A stretch of DNA of 64,000 nucleotides from Sequoia sempervirens (GCA_007258455.2 VDFB02252616.1:119696552-119760551); one strand, 5' to 3'; positions 35,717 through 48,006 are shown, counted from the stretch's first letter. The notes: generated from the letters alone by a model not told the origin. Made by a program: numbers and translations.

Positions 35717-36700
35717 TAGGTAAGATAGCTTCTAATTCATAGGTGTTCAAATGTTAGTTTGATAAGCCCATAGGGTTGGGTTTAGCTGCAAATACCAATC
35801 ATGACCAGCTTCATTAACTATTTTCTTTAGTATTTTCAGTATGGTTTTATTAGATGCTTCAGCCTAACCTTTTCCTTGGGGATAGTAGGGCATGGAGAAT
35901 CTATGTTGGATAGAGAATTTGGAATAAATTTATTGGACATCTTTATTTTTGAATGGGGTTCCATTATCTATTATGATTGTTTCAGGAATTCCATACCTAA
36001 AAATCAGATAATTCAAGATGAATTTTGATATCTTTTTTCTAATGATGCAGGTCAATGGAATTGCTTGTATCCATTTAGTGAAATACTCTATTGCAGTAAT
36101 AATAAACTTGTGCCCATTGGAGGAAGCAGGAGAAACCTTACCTACCTAATCTAATCTCCATTGCAAGAAAGTCCATGGTGTTTTGATGGGTCTCAACTCC
36201 TATGCTAGTGCATGAACAAGGTCATTGTGCTACTAGAATTGATGACACTTTCTAGATTACTAAATACATTCATGTTCCATGGAGGGAAAATAGTACCCCA
36301 TTCTGAGCAATTTTTGGACTAGGTTAGTTCCACTAGAGTGGGACCCAAAAACACCTTTATGTACCTCTTGTAAGGCCATTTTGTGCTTATTTTGCATTAA
36401 AACATCAGAGTAACATACCATCTAGACTACAATGATATAGGGTATCTCCTAGAATTGTAAATTGGGAAGTCCGACTAGTAAAGATATTCTTTTGGGTGGT
36501 TGTTAGGTCAAGTGGTATGATACCATGTTGGATGTAATAAAATATGTCTCGGTACCATGGGGAGTTAGGACCAACAACAACACATACCAGTTCTAATTTT
36601 GGAATGTTGAATACAGGTATGAGCAGTTGCTCCATGAGGAATTCATATTTAGGAACATTCTATGGAATATCAAGAAGCGAGCCTATTCTTTCCATTGCAT
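35717..36700 (-). pseudogene. Integrase, N-terminal and core part, element B
   Basis: 36405-36635 encodes the approach to the zinc-binding domain (FTILGDTLYHCSLDGMLL). Lower coordinates carry the core, with the same FRYGIPETI/NGTPF region as 21873-22064. The first 476 bases overlap the end of contig 1 and the first 169 bases match contig 2 exactly in reverse complement. Interrupted by stops. Confidence 0.8.
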
Positions 36701-37683
36701 CATCTTGTCTTCTTTTGTTTGGTACTCATCATTCACTTGCTTTATCACTAGCTAAGAGTCTTTAAAGACCTTTAGTTCTTTCATTCTTCATTCAATAATC
36801 ATTTTTTTCCCTGTGATAGAGCTTCATACTCTAATATATTTTTTGTGCATAGGAAAACAATTTTGTATGCTTTGGGTATACTATATCATTGTGATGTGAG
36901 AAATAGAATACCTACTCCAAATCCATGTTTAGTATGGGACCCATTAAAGTATAAGATCCAATGGTCTATTTCCTCTATCAGCAATATTCCTTCATCTAGG
37001 AACTTTGTTGTAAGAGGCTTGTGATCTTATATAGGCGCTTCGACCAGCTGGTTTGCTATGATTTATCCCTGTTTAGGGGTTAAATAGAGTTTACCAAAAT
37101 CAAAATGATAGACCACTAATTCTCACCCTAAAACATGTGATTTTGTGTGTGATATGATATAAATAAAAATAAAAAACTAAACCTAACTGTTATAGCAACT
37201 ATGAGGTAAGTTTTTAGAGCTCAAAATGATGTGTACCTTGTTGCAAGAAGCCTATTTTTATAGCACAAAGGACTCATTCGCCTTTAGTGGCAAATGGGTC
37301 CCTGTTATGGTTTCTAAAACTGAGATTTGGGTACTCTATTGATGGAGATACATGCTCTTTACTGTTAGGACTACTTTTGCTAGTAGGTACTTTAGTGGGT
37401 CTACTTTTGAAATCAACTTTAATTTTCTATTTAAGATATAGTGTCTCAACTTTTGTGTCACAAATATGACTGAGATACATGCTCTTTCTATGGGTGAGTA
37501 GTTCAAATTTTAGCCCACCAATGTTTGGTTGATGTAGTAGACCACTCTTTCTTTGTTATTATCATCTAGCTACGCTAGGAGAGCTTCCAATGTTTCTTGT
37601 GTGGTAGACATGTAGAGTACCATTTCCTTGTCTGGAATAGGTGACATGAGTACAAGAGGAGTGAGTATGTACTCCTTGACTTG
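36701..37683 (-). pseudogene. RNase H domains of element B (degenerate)
   Basis: A second RNase H start is visible near 36900-36960 on the minus strand as YFNGS (for YFDGS) followed by GFGVGI, and LEYEALSQG near 36820. The expected first Asp reads Asn, so the domain is probably inactive. The first RNase H lies towards 37680 and is too damaged to delimit. Confidence 0.6.
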
Positions 37684-38353
37684 CTAAAACTCTTGGTCAC
37701 ATCTCCCATCCCACTTGAAGGTGATGTCCTTGTGTAAGAGATGAGTGAAAGGGTGACATTTGTTTGGCAATTGTGTGATAAATTGCCTAATAGATTGTAG
37801 CTTTCCTTGTAATCTTCTTAGTTGCTTTAATTTCTTTGGTGGAGGCATCTCTTGAAATAATTTTACTTTTACAGGATCTACTTCAATCCCCCTTCTTGAC
37901 ACTATATACCCTAGCAGATTTTTGGATGTTATTTGAACACACATTTTTTTGGGTTGAGTCTCAAGTTGTATTGTTCAAGTTAATCAAACATCTTTGCAAG
38001 ATTTGTCAAATGATCTTCCCTTATGACGTAATTTTCTACCTAATTTCATCCACATAGTATTCCATGATTGTATGTAGCATATCATGGAATATGGTCGGCA
38101 TTGCTCTTTGATATGTCGCTTCTACATTCTTTAGGCCAAATGGAATTACATTGTAGCAGAAGCTTCCCCAAGCACAAGTAAATGTCATTTTATGTTGATC
38201 ACCAAGGGATATTTTTATTTGATTATACCTAGAGAAAGAATCCATCAAAGATAGCATCGCATGTTTTTCTATTAAATCTACAATCATGTCTATACTCAAA
38301 AGAGGAAATTCATCCTTCGAACAAGCTTTTTTCAAGTATCAAAAAACTATGCA
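37684..38353 (-). pseudogene. Reverse transcriptase, C-terminal part, element B
   Basis: 38036-38335 holds FPLLSIDMIVDLIEKHAMLS, LMDSFSRYNQI and VIPFGLKNVEATYQRAM, ending at YVDEI where YVDDI is expected. 37684-37944 is the connection (KNLLGYIVSRRGIEVDPVKV). It is separated from its N-terminal part (43754-44039) by nested element D. Confidence 0.85.
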
Positions 38354-38358
38354 AATCC

Positions 38359-38621
38359 TGTTATGAAATAACTTGCACAATAGAAGAATATGATATGAAA
38401 TATGTTGCAAATACTTGATAATAACTGAGAATAACAAGCCACTTCGAGGGGGCAAACCTCCAAATATCTCATGAGGACGAGGATCGACTTGAACTACACC
38501 TACCAGACTTAGAAATGGAAACCTATAACTAATAACAATATAATAATGATAATATGACTTAATAGAAGTTAAAATCGCCACAAGCTGACCTATTCATAAC
38601 CGTCTTACAATAATAGTAGCA
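38359..38621 (-). repeat. 3' LTR of element D
   Basis: 263 bp. It pairs with 43402-43748 but lacks about 85 bp in its middle. The adjacent 38622-38634 reads as a purine-rich tract (AAGAAGGGGGGCA) on the minus strand, the polypurine tract. Confidence 0.88.
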
Positions 38622-38765
38622 TGCCCCCCTTCTTCAAAGCAGTATCCTACTAAAATCAAGTTGGAAATTTTAGAGACGACTTCCATAATACTTTACAGCA
38701 GAACAGGCGGATGGGACGGGTTGTTGGATGAATGAGTTCCATTGCAAACTTCTTCGTATTAGTGT

Positions 38766-39760
38766 TTAGCCGAATGCCTCACGGTTCAAAATGATTCTCC
38801 CCTTCTTCATCCATTTCTGGAGGTATTTGTTTGAGTAGAATATTATGTACCCAATTACCTTCTTCAAACAGGAAACATGAAAAACTGGATGTATCTTTGT
38901 TGTAGGTGGCAACTCAAGCTTGTAGGCAACACTACCAATCTTCTGCATGATTTGGTATGGACCATAATACTTTGGTGACAACTTATTATTCTTTCTTTGC
39001 TGCTTTAGTGAGATTTGCTTATAAGGCTGCAGTCGCAAGAAGACCCAATCCCCAACTTCAAAACTTCTTTCACTACGATGTTGGTCTGCCTGTTGTTTCA
39101 TTCGATTTTGTGCCATGGTTAAATTCTCTTTGAGTCCTGAAAGTACTTGTTGTTGATGAAGCAAGTGGTCTTCTACTGCTTGAACTCTTGGGGACACCTT
39201 AATTGATGATGTGATGGAAGGAGGATGATATCCATAAAGTGCCAAAAATGGAGACATTTTTGATGAGCTATGAAAAGAAGTGTTATACCACCATTTCGCA
39301 AGTGGTAGCCAATCTACCCACTGGGACTATTTCTCTGAAGTGAAACAACGTAGATATCCTTCCAAACACTTATTAACAACCTCTGTTTGCCCATCTGATT
39401 GAGGGTGGTATGAAGAGCTAAGAGCCAATTGAGTACCCAAACATTAGAATAAATCTTTCCAAAAGTGACTAGTGAAGATAGGATCATGATCACTAACAAT
39501 AACTTTAGGTGTACCATGTAGCTTTTGGATATTCTCCAAAAAAGCTCTAGCCACTACACTTGTTGTAAAAGGATGTGCTAATGCAATGAAATGTGCATAT
39601 TTAGTGAGCCTATCAACCACCACCATGATGACATTATGACCTTTAGATTTGGGAAGCCCTGTGATGAAGTCCATGGATATCTCTTCCCAACGCTGGCTAG
39701 GAATAGATAAGGGTTGCAAGAGACACAGTTATAGTATCTCCCCTTATGCCTTTGACACGC
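38766..39760 (-). pseudogene. Integrase of element D
   Basis: 39444-39719 carries the core start (WEEISMDFITGLPKSKG, MVVVDRLTKYAHFI, VIVSDHDPIF). A frame change leads to 39314-39517, and 38766-39257 encodes the C-terminal half with MSPFLALYGYHPPS, GDWVFLRLQPYKQ, LSPKYYGPYQI and HPVFHVSCLKK. This last motif is typical of chromovirus integrases. A chromodomain is not clear after it. Confidence 0.88.
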
Positions 39761-40392
39761 AAACCGTTCAATACAATTTTTGAACATCACCCTTTAGCCC
39801 TTCCCAAAGAATCTTGCTTGACTTCGATGATATAATGCCGAATCTTGAATGACCACTGCCCCGGGACTCATGCAACTACAGTAGAAGATCCAGTTTTTAA
39901 GGTTGGAGCAGATTCTTGCGGAGATACAAAATGCTCACCCATACCAAAAGTTATCTCCTTCAACAAACTTATCCCGAACTACTAGGGATACTTTTTAATT
40001 GCTTTCGATGGGATTACTAGTTGCAACATCATTTTAGCACTTCTACTTTGGCTACTCCTTGCCCATTTTCTTGTAATATTGAAGGGCACACAATGAGGGC
40101 TATCTTTCTCATCCCTTCCTTGGCGGTGCATGCAGCGTATTTTCTTTTCCCTTTCTTATAGCACAATCTCAAAGGTCATATCCTAACATCTTAGTGACCC
40201 ATTTTGTTGCTCTTAGGAGATAGTCGTTGTTCAAAAAATATTTTGGAGGCTATGTGATGCATACTTGCCTTGAAATTTTAATAGATAAGGCATCATTGTT
40301 TCATTGCTTAGATGTACTTTAGCATTTCCTTCTTCTCATAAATAGGTTTTGAGATTCTTACCTTTTAATTGGCTATTCCTCAAAGAAACAAT
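39761..40392 (-). pseudogene. RNase H and integrase N-terminal region, element D
   Basis: Expected by position to hold RNase H and the zinc-binding domain. The sequence has many stops, and I read only weak fragments of coding sequence. No separate gene is seen. Confidence 0.5.
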
Positions 40393-41452
40393 TTAATTAC
40401 GACCTTCTTGCATAAGCACTACTCCTATCCCATTTCCAGAAGCATCACATTCCACAATGAATTCCTTGGTGAAGTCAGGAGTGGCAAGTACCGGAGTTGA
40501 ACACATAGCCTCCTTCAATCTCTCAAATGCTGTATTGGCAGACTCATTCCAATGAAAAGAATCCTTCTTCAATAGAGTGGTGAGAGGTGCTACTATACTA
40601 CCATAATTCTTCACAAATCTTCTATAGTACCCTGTCAATCCCAAGAATCCTCTTAGTTTCTTAATGGTTTTTGGAATAGGCCATTCCATGATAGCCTTAA
40701 TTTTATTAGGGTCCACCTTTACTCCATGTGAAACTATGTGTCCCAAATACTCCACCTCTGTAAGACCAAAAGCACACTTGGATGGCTTCGCATAGAGTTT
40801 ATGATCTTCAAGTATTTGTAATGCTTGGTCCACATGTTGCAAATGTTCTTCCCAAGTCTTGCTGTAAATCAATATATCATCAAAGAATACTAATACAAAC
40901 TTTCTCAAGAACTTCTTAAAAATGGAATTCATCAAACTTTGGCATGTAGATGGTGCATTGGTAAGACCAAATGGCATCACCAAAAATTCATAATGACCCT
41001 CATGAGTCCGAAATGTTGTCTTACAAATATCTTCCTCCTTAATCCGAATTTGGTGATAACCAGATCTAAGATCTAACTTGGTAAAAAAACATAGCTCCAT
41101 TTAATTCATCTACCAAATCATCAATGACTAGAATTGGAAACTTATCTTTAATGGTGTACATGTTGATCACTCTATAATTTGGACACATGTGCCAATTATC
41201 ATCCTTCTTACATACCATCACCACAGGCGAGGAGTAAGCACTTTGGCTATGCCTGATGATTCCTGCCTCTAGCATCTCTTCAACAATTTTTTCTATCTCA
41301 CTCTTTTGTATGTGTGGATACCTGTAAGGCCTGATGTTCGGTGGCTGGCTCCCTAGGACTAACTGTATGGCATGATCATGATCCCTCTTAGGAGGAAGTC
41401 CTTTAGGCATATCTCCAAGAACAACTGAATGACGATCAATTATAGCTTGCAA
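40393..41452 (-). pseudogene. Reverse transcriptase of element D
   Basis: 41066-41452 has the N-terminal part (GLPPKRDHDHAIQLV, RPYRYPHIQKSEIEK, AYSSPVVMVCKKDD). 40393-41100 continues in another frame with [31 protein letters not shown], the catalytic FFDDILIYS and [14 protein letters not shown], then [14 protein letters not shown] one-base shift near 41070-41100 separates the two parts. The active-site aspartates are present. Confidence 0.92.
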
Positions 41453-42237
41453 ATCACGGATGAGTAGGAGTAATAGATTGAGAGACTTCTAATGAACATA
41501 GTTGGGCCCGCAATCCATCCCTCCTTTCTTAAGCAACTTTTGCATTTGATGAGGAAAGCACACCATTTGTGGAGATTTTCCTTCAACCCTTAGCTCTACG
41601 GGATTGAAATCTCCTTGAATAGTTCTTGGAAGTTCATCTCAATTGTTCCTAATGTAGTAAGCCATTGTACCTCCCCAAAACAATATCATTGCACCATGGA
41701 TGCTCATACATTGGGGTATCAAGATTTGATAATCTCCCATGGATAATTTAATGCTATGACACTTCCACGAACAACTAAGCGTACCATAATCTCAATCAAA
41801 ACTTGAAACTCTGGAGCTGGATATATGAAACAATTTAGACGAGTAGCTAACTTTTTGTTGATGAAATTATGAGTACTACCTGAGTCAATCAACACTGTTA
41901 CCTTCTACTTCTTTAGGAACCCCACCACCTTGAGAGTTTGTGAAGCACTGAAACTTGAGAGTGCATGAAGAGAAATTATTGGTTGAGAATCATGTGATTC
42001 CTCATTTTACTCCCTTTCATCTTCTAGTATGGGTTCCTCCTCTTCTTCCTCATTGGGACCTTCAATATAAAACAATTTCTTTTCACTACATTTATGTCCT
42101 CGACTGTATTTGCTATCACAATTGAAACACAAGCCTTTTGCTTTTTTCTCCTCAATTTGTTGTGGAGTCAACTTAGTAGGTTGTGTTGAATATGCTTTCT
42201 CTCTTGTCACATTAGCCCCTTGCTTCTTAGGAATCAA
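41453..42237 (-). pseudogene. Protease and CCHC knuckle of element D
   Basis: The retropepsin motif LIDSGSTHNFI is readable near 41861-41897 on the minus strand. 42007-42237 carries a zinc knuckle, CFNCDSKYSRGHKC, followed by an acidic tract of glutamates, the usual Gag-protease boundary of plant chromoviruses. Confidence 0.85.
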
Positions 42238-42800
42238 ATGTTCTCCTCTACCACAGGTGCTAAGATAAAAGACTCATTTATGGAACTAGGGCTAAACATC
42301 GCGTGCCTCATGTTGAATGTGATCCTTAGGACCGCCAAGAATAAATAATTCAGAGTTTTCCTCCATAATTGAATCCCACCCCTTGGGGATAGATTTTGGA
42401 ATTAGCGAGATATAATCCTTAACTAATCTGTTTGTTGAAGTTTAGCTATTTGGTAGAAGAGTTATGCATGACTCTATTGCTATATTGTGCTTGAGTTTAT
42501 AAAAAATTGACCATGAGACAGTGAGCCCATTTTTATCTCGATGAGTGCAAAGCCAACGATAACAAATGAATTGATCTAGTTCTAAATATAAGGAAGCCAT
42601 CATGACCTTTTGTCCATTTGGGATTTGGTGTACTTCAAAAAAATTCTCCATTTGGTTTATCCATGTTAGAGGATCCTTACCATCGAACTTGCGCATATTC
42701 AACTTTAGAAATAAATTCCTAGATCCCATAGGATTACTAAAGCTTGTGTCAATAGTAGCTGACCTAGAATTCAGCAGCTTGAGAACTCCTTTCTTGATTC
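42238..42800 (-). pseudogene. Gag of element D
   Basis: 42442-42729 encodes KLNMRKFDGKDPLTWINQME, FFEVHQIPNGQKV, the start of a Retrotrans_gag domain. The frame is lost at about 42500. Confidence 0.85.
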
Positions 42801-43387
42801 ATCTATGCTTAGGTGCTTAACATGTTTTAGCATGTCAGAGCATATCTCCTCTTAGGTCACACATATCCATCTTAATTGAAATTTCTTCCTTGACCTTGTT
42901 AATTGAAATTTCTTCCTTGACTATATTGATTTCTTTATTTATGAGTAATATCCTTTGATTGTTTCACCGTCCTTATCAGGAGTCTTCCCCAGAGTGACAA
43001 CATTCTTTTTACCCCTTGTTCCAGGCCCCAGCATGATGGAAACCAATAATGTTGAAATAAATCACACAAATGAAACTTAAATTCTCTAAAAATTTTACTG
43101 TAATCTCCTTTGGTATGTCTTCAAAAACCCAATAAAAACCAGACTTCAATTCAACAAGATGTATGAGATATGTAGATTCCAAAAAAATAGTGTAGAAATC
43201 CTAATTCTGCAATAATTCGCTTGATTCTGCTCCAATTCTTCTGAAATCCGGACTGTAGCTTCTTCAATATGTTCTTCAAAAACCCTTTAAAAATCAGAAA
43301 AAAATTCGCCAAAATCTGAAAGATATGCTCTTCCCAAAATCGCTTCCAAAATTGAGAAAAACCTTGCCTCTATGGTGCCAAGATCAT
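42801..43387. other. Untranslated leader of element D
   Basis: Sequence between the 5' LTR/PBS and Gag. It contains a short direct duplication of a 30-base segment near 42870-42925 (TTGAAATTTCTTCCTTGAC twice). Nothing else seen. Confidence 0.6.
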
Positions 43388-43399
43388 GCTCTGATACCA
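43388..43399 (-). promoter_or_regulatory. Primer-binding site of element D, initiator-Met type
   Basis: The minus strand reads TGGTATCAGAGC two bases after the 5' LTR end. This is the standard plant initiator-methionine tRNA complement. Confidence 0.95.
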
Positions 43400-43401
43400 C
43401 T

Positions 43402-43748
43402 TGTTATGAAATAACTTGCACAATAGAAGAATATGATATGAAATATGCTGCAAATACTTGATAATAACTGAGAATAGCAAGCCACTTCAAGGGGGAAAAC
43501 CTCCAAATATCTCTAATGAGAACACACTTCACAGTTGATGATGAAATAAGACTCACAAACTCCTATATACCCATTTTACAAGGATATCACCTAGGCCTAC
43601 TACTCTAGATTAACACCTATATAAGACTTAGGCTGACCTAAACAACTAAATAACAATATACTAATGATAATATGACTTAATAGAGAGTTAAGATAGCCAC
43701 AAGCCGACTATTCATAACCCGATGTACAATAATATTAAGGGCATAGCA
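43402..43748 (-). repeat. 5' LTR of element D
   Basis: 347 bp, minus-strand start TGCTATGCCC and end CATAACA. Partner of 38359-38621. Confidence 0.9.
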
Positions 43749-43753
43749 AATCC

Positions 43754-44039
43754 TTATGTCCCCAGTTGGTTTGGACACTGGTACTAGATTTGATATCCAT
43801 TCTGGATAATCAATGGGTCTAATCAAACCCACATCTATTAACTTCTTTAGTTCTACCTTTATCAATAATGTTATTTGAGGATGCATTTTCCTTAGTTTTT
43901 GTTTGATAGGTTTTTCTCCAGGGAATACAACCAAATGATGTACCACTAATGTCAGATCTAGTCCAGGCATATCTACATAGGTCCATGCAAATTTTACCTT
44001 TTTTGTCGATGAATGTTGTGAAGTTTTCTTTCTCTTCAA
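43754..44039 (-). pseudogene. Reverse transcriptase, N-terminal part, element B
   Basis: WTYVDMPGLD, KLIDVGLIRPIDYPEWISN and SKPTGDIRIC on the minus strand. It breaks at the element D insertion point and resumes at 38353. Confidence 0.88.
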
Positions 44040-45377
44040 GATTAAGTTATGTTACATGGTATGTGATCTATGGGTTCTTTTTTGTGCCCACATTGATGGA
44101 TTATGTTTCTTCTACCAGTAGTGTTGACTTTTCCTGATATTCAAATATGGGGATATTGAACCCTCTATCCTCGAGCACCACAAAGGGGTCTTCACCTTCA
44201 GATGTGTAATTTATTTTCTTCTTTACAAGATCCAATAGAGCCACATTGTGGTGCTCTCTAGGGGATCTTATTTTTGCGACTAGAGGATACAATCTTCGCA
44301 TCGAAGTATGCATCCTCCTCGAGTTCCATGATGAACCCTACTTTGTGATCTCTTACTAGTATGTCCATTAGAATTCCGATGAACTATGTGGTTGCTTCAT
44401 CGTTCTAGAATTGATTCAGAATAGGTTTATGTTGTTGTTGGTCCCAATCTATTAGTTGTGGGTAGAAGAGGGCTAGGCTATCATCATTATCTACAAAGCT
44501 TACGGAGGTTGCTCAGATGGTTAGTACAGATCTAGTATCATTTTCCCATTGGGTGTCTAGATCATCATCACTTGAGATGGAGGAATCATAATCAGTGAGA
44601 AAGGAGAATCCCACTTGTACTTGTTAGAGTCTGTTTTGAAATAATAATAGATATTGGGAATAGTTTTGAGAGATTGGATAAGGAACCTATCAATGGTAAA
44701 GTTTTCAAATAGGTCTTCGATGGGTAAATCATTGTCCATAATGTGGTAGATATCCAATTCCTTAATGCTAGTAGAAGTTTCTCATTTCTTAAAAGAGGTT
44801 CATCTAGTATTTGGAGTAAACAAGTCTTTTGGTTTATAGCTTAGCCCCATAATTTTCTTTCTTTGTTCCACTATGATAGTTTCCCATCAGCCTTGTTTGT
44901 GTAGCCCAAGGCCACCTACCCTTGATATCCCATTTTTTAGCTAATTGATAACCTATACTGTTAGCATCAATTAGAATGGGTTCTAGTTTTTTTGGTTCCT
45001 TTTGGTCCTCTTTGTAGATCATTGATGATAAGTCCTCTTTGAATATCTCTTCGTCCTTCATATCTCCCCACTTGGTGAAAATCATGGGTTTGGCTATCAT
45101 TTTCACTTTCTGAACATATTTGATCTCTTTCGTGCCTCCATAAACTTTAGGTGTTGGTTGAAGTGATAATTTCCATTACCCTTATCTAGTACTTAAACCT
45201 TGGTTTCTGTTTTGGTTGCTCATTTGATGTGATTTTGGTTGAGGTTGATGGTAACATGGAAGGGTCAACATATGAGAATGAATGGAAGGATATATCGTTG
45301 TTGGGTATATGTTGGATCTTATTATACTTCTCCAATTTTTCAAAAAAGTGGAAGGGTTCAGGATCAACATATAGTGT
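44040..45377 (-). pseudogene. PR-RT linker of element B
   Basis: A chain of open stretches on the minus strand (45186-45380 with LYVDPEPFHFFEKLEKY, 44834-45106, 44557-44757, 44101-44313) with no catalytic domain. It is acidic in the last part. Such a long linker between protease and RT is usual for Tat-type elements. Stops separate the stretches. Confidence 0.65.
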
Positions 45378-45382
45378 CACCT

Positions 45383-46614
45383 TGTTGGAAGCCTTGCAAC
45401 ATGAGCATGAAGTATGGATGGTCTATGTTGGTTGTTCATGTGTTGTCATTGATGTCAACATGGTGATAACTTTATGGGAATTATGCTTGGTTTACTGGAA
45501 GTTGTTCTCTACCAGTAATACCCTTTTGTGATGGGTCAGTGTCTTGGTATTTGAGTCCAAAATTAATTGCAAGATCTGATATGACTATAATCTCTTAACC
45601 ATGTTATCTTGGCTCATCTAGACAGTTATATCCTAGATCTTGAGATGTCTTTTGTTGTGAGCAGAAAGTTATCTTTGAAAGAGTCCAACTCTATATTTTA
45701 TTGTTGTTTTGTGTGTGGCATACTGTGTGGGAGACTCTACATTCTACCTAGGTGAATATTCTTATGCTATAGTTTTTTTAGTCTCTTTGTTGATGGTATG
45801 ATGGTAAATTAATGAGTTCTTAGATCTGAAACGTGTTTGCATTGAGAATTATCTATTGGTTTAGATAATTGTGTTCTAGTCTTGGCCGACTCAGCGTATG
45901 CAATTTATTATAAATACTAATTATGTTTTATGGATGATACCCAACTTGGTATAATGCACTGTGTGGATGAAATGTTTAAACCTTATATGGTGCTGACCTA
46001 ATTGATGATTAAGATATACTTGTATATATAAAGATGTTTTGAGGAATGAAAAGTAAGAGAGAGTAGAAGGAGAAAGAAAAAGAAAAAGAGACACATACAA
46101 ATGAGTGTGAGAAGTGGATGTGTGAGTGTGGAAGAAATTTGAAAGAAGATCAGCACCTAAATGCTTTATTTATTGTGACAATAGGTTTTGTTGAGCAATT
46201 ATTGTGAGAGGTAGTACTTCATATTCTAAGCTCCAGTGGAATTGAACCCTACACATTGGAGGTGTATTCTATTAGTTCAATATTTTGGCAGTGATCCACT
46301 ATCATTGTATCTTGGTAGTGAGCCATCTTTTGTACTCATGTTGTAAGCCTTTTAAGGATAGTGAGTCCTGGGATGAGCCCTATAATATTTTCTAACCGAA
46401 TATAATATATTGTGAGTTAACCCTCACTGTTGTTTTACCCATTTTTGGATTTTCCACGTAAAAATATTGGTGTTCTTGTGTACGGTTGCATTGACTTGTT
46501 TCAATGTTCTCTCTTGCTAATTTAGTCAAAATTGTGATAATCTTTAAGTGGATTTTATTATGGTTTTATGGAATACTGATTCACCCCCCCTCTTAGTATT
46601 CTGGATGTTCAACA
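45383..46614 (+). mobile_element. Solo LTR, Copia type
   Basis: 1,232 bp, starting TGTTGGAAG and ending GTTCAACA, with a perfect TSD CACCT (45378-45382 and 46615-46619). The end has the run of C bases before CTCTTAGTATT that is typical of Copia LTRs. It sits between protease and linker of element B. It is not closely similar to the solo LTR at 257-1333 apart from the ends. Confidence 0.9.
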
Positions 46615-47130
46615 CACCTCTTTTCCTTCGTGGGGAAACGTTAGGCATTGGTGAAAGGTTGATTGAACTATTTGTAATGAGTGGATCCAAGGGCATCCTA
46701 GGAGGAGGTTATATGAAAACTCAGGGTCAAATACTTGACATGTAGTTTTTGTGATGGTTGGTCCTATCCGCACTGGTAGCCTGAATGTCCCTTCTAAATT
46801 CCTCTCAAGATCATCATAGACCCTTATAGTAATGCTATTTCCTTTGTCTATCACATTATCAGAATACCCCAACTGCTTGATGAATTTCAAGGTAAATATG
46901 TTTATACATGTACCATTATCTTTCAACACTCTCCTAACCATGTTTTTGTGGACACCAACCTCTATGTAGAGATCTTGATTGTGGAATGACCTTTGTGAAA
47001 GATCTTTCTCAAAAAAGACTAGATGGTGGTTGGCTATGATTTTTCTAACCATGGCTTGGAACTGATCTAGATTGAGGTCTTTAGGAACTAAATTTTCCAA
47101 TGCTTTTTCAAGTATCTCCCTGTGTGGGTG
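46615..47130 (-). pseudogene. Aspartic protease of element B
   Basis: The minus strand encodes VRRVLKDNGTCINIF, with DNG at the active site (Tat-type proteases often have DNG/DGG), TFRLPVRIGPTI and SYNLLLGCPWIHSLQ. It is cut by the solo LTR shortly after. Confidence 0.85.
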
Positions 47131-48006
47131 ATAGTTTTAGCAGTTCTAGGATTGAGATCAAGGAAAGAGTATTTTTCAACTATTCCACAATATTGTAGTC
47201 ACTTGGTGACTTAGCTACAGGATTAGGTGGGGCTCCTTGTATTGTAACTCTCCCTCGATGGGTAGTTATGTTACAATTGTTGTCTCCAGTTCATATAGTC
47301 ACTAAATCCACCCTATTTTCATCTACTTGAGAGAGGGTTCCTAGAACTATGTCACCATAAGTGTAGTTAGCATTGCGATAGTCTTGGTCCTTTCCTTTGT
47401 CATTCCTTTTAGCATGGTTTGGAATTGGATTGGTATATATCTGTAGGTCCTTCTTCCTAGGATGATGTTTGACATCCACTTTTCTTTTATCTATCAAGTC
47501 TTGTATGAGATACTTGAGTCTCATACAATTGTTTGTTGTATGTCCTTTAATTTTTTGGAACTCACATAAGTCCTTGTTATACCATGGTGTTTTGAATCTC
47601 AGTTCCTCATAGTTTGGGTGATCGTTAACCCTGATGAGGTTTTGTTGTACTAGCTTGTGCATGACTATCTCAAGTGGCTCTCCTAATACTATGAACTTCC
47701 TTCTTGGTTGATCGTACTATCTCTGCTTCCCTCCCTAATATGTTTGTTGGTTGATTGCTTAATTTTTTTGGGGATATGTAAGTTGGTTGTTTTGTGCATT
47801 ATTAGGATTCTAACTTGTTTTTTCCACTTGAGGATTGTTTTTAGGTACATTTGGATTTTGTACATTCCATAATACTCTAGCATCCACTACCCCATCATTT
47901 GTAACATTCTTGTTCTTGGCCCAAATTTTAGGTTTATCATTTGAACTAGAAGGACTATCTCTTTGGTTGTTTATCTTGATCACTCCAATTGCTATGAGGG
48001 ACCTTC
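47131..48006 (-). pseudogene. Gag C-terminal part with zinc knuckle, element B
   Basis: 47291-47662 carries CEFQKIKGHTTNNCMRLKYL, a C-x8-H-x4-C knuckle variant of Tat Gags, then a basic, KRKVDVKHHPRKK-type stretch. 47689-48006 is the link to the Gag core, with shifts. Confidence 0.82.

Larger units (their letters stand above)
38359..43748 (-). mobile_element. Element D: nested chromovirus-type Ty3/gypsy element
   Basis: This 5,390 bp minus-strand element is inserted in the RT of element B with a perfect TSD AATCC (38354-38358 and 43749-43753). LTRs run TGCTA...ATAACA on the minus strand. PBS, Gag, CCHC, protease, RT, RNase H and integrase are in the standard order, without an extra RNase H or antisense gene. 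The RT and integrase resemble plant chromoviruses (VIPFG-less, with [23 protein letters not shown]). All frames are broken. Confidence 0.92.

Noticed and set aside
46021..46120. Purine-rich AGAGA/GAAAAAGA tract in the solo LTR as a polypurine tract
   Set aside because: It lies inside the LTR and no LTR start follows it; more likely transcribed leader near the LTR promoter.
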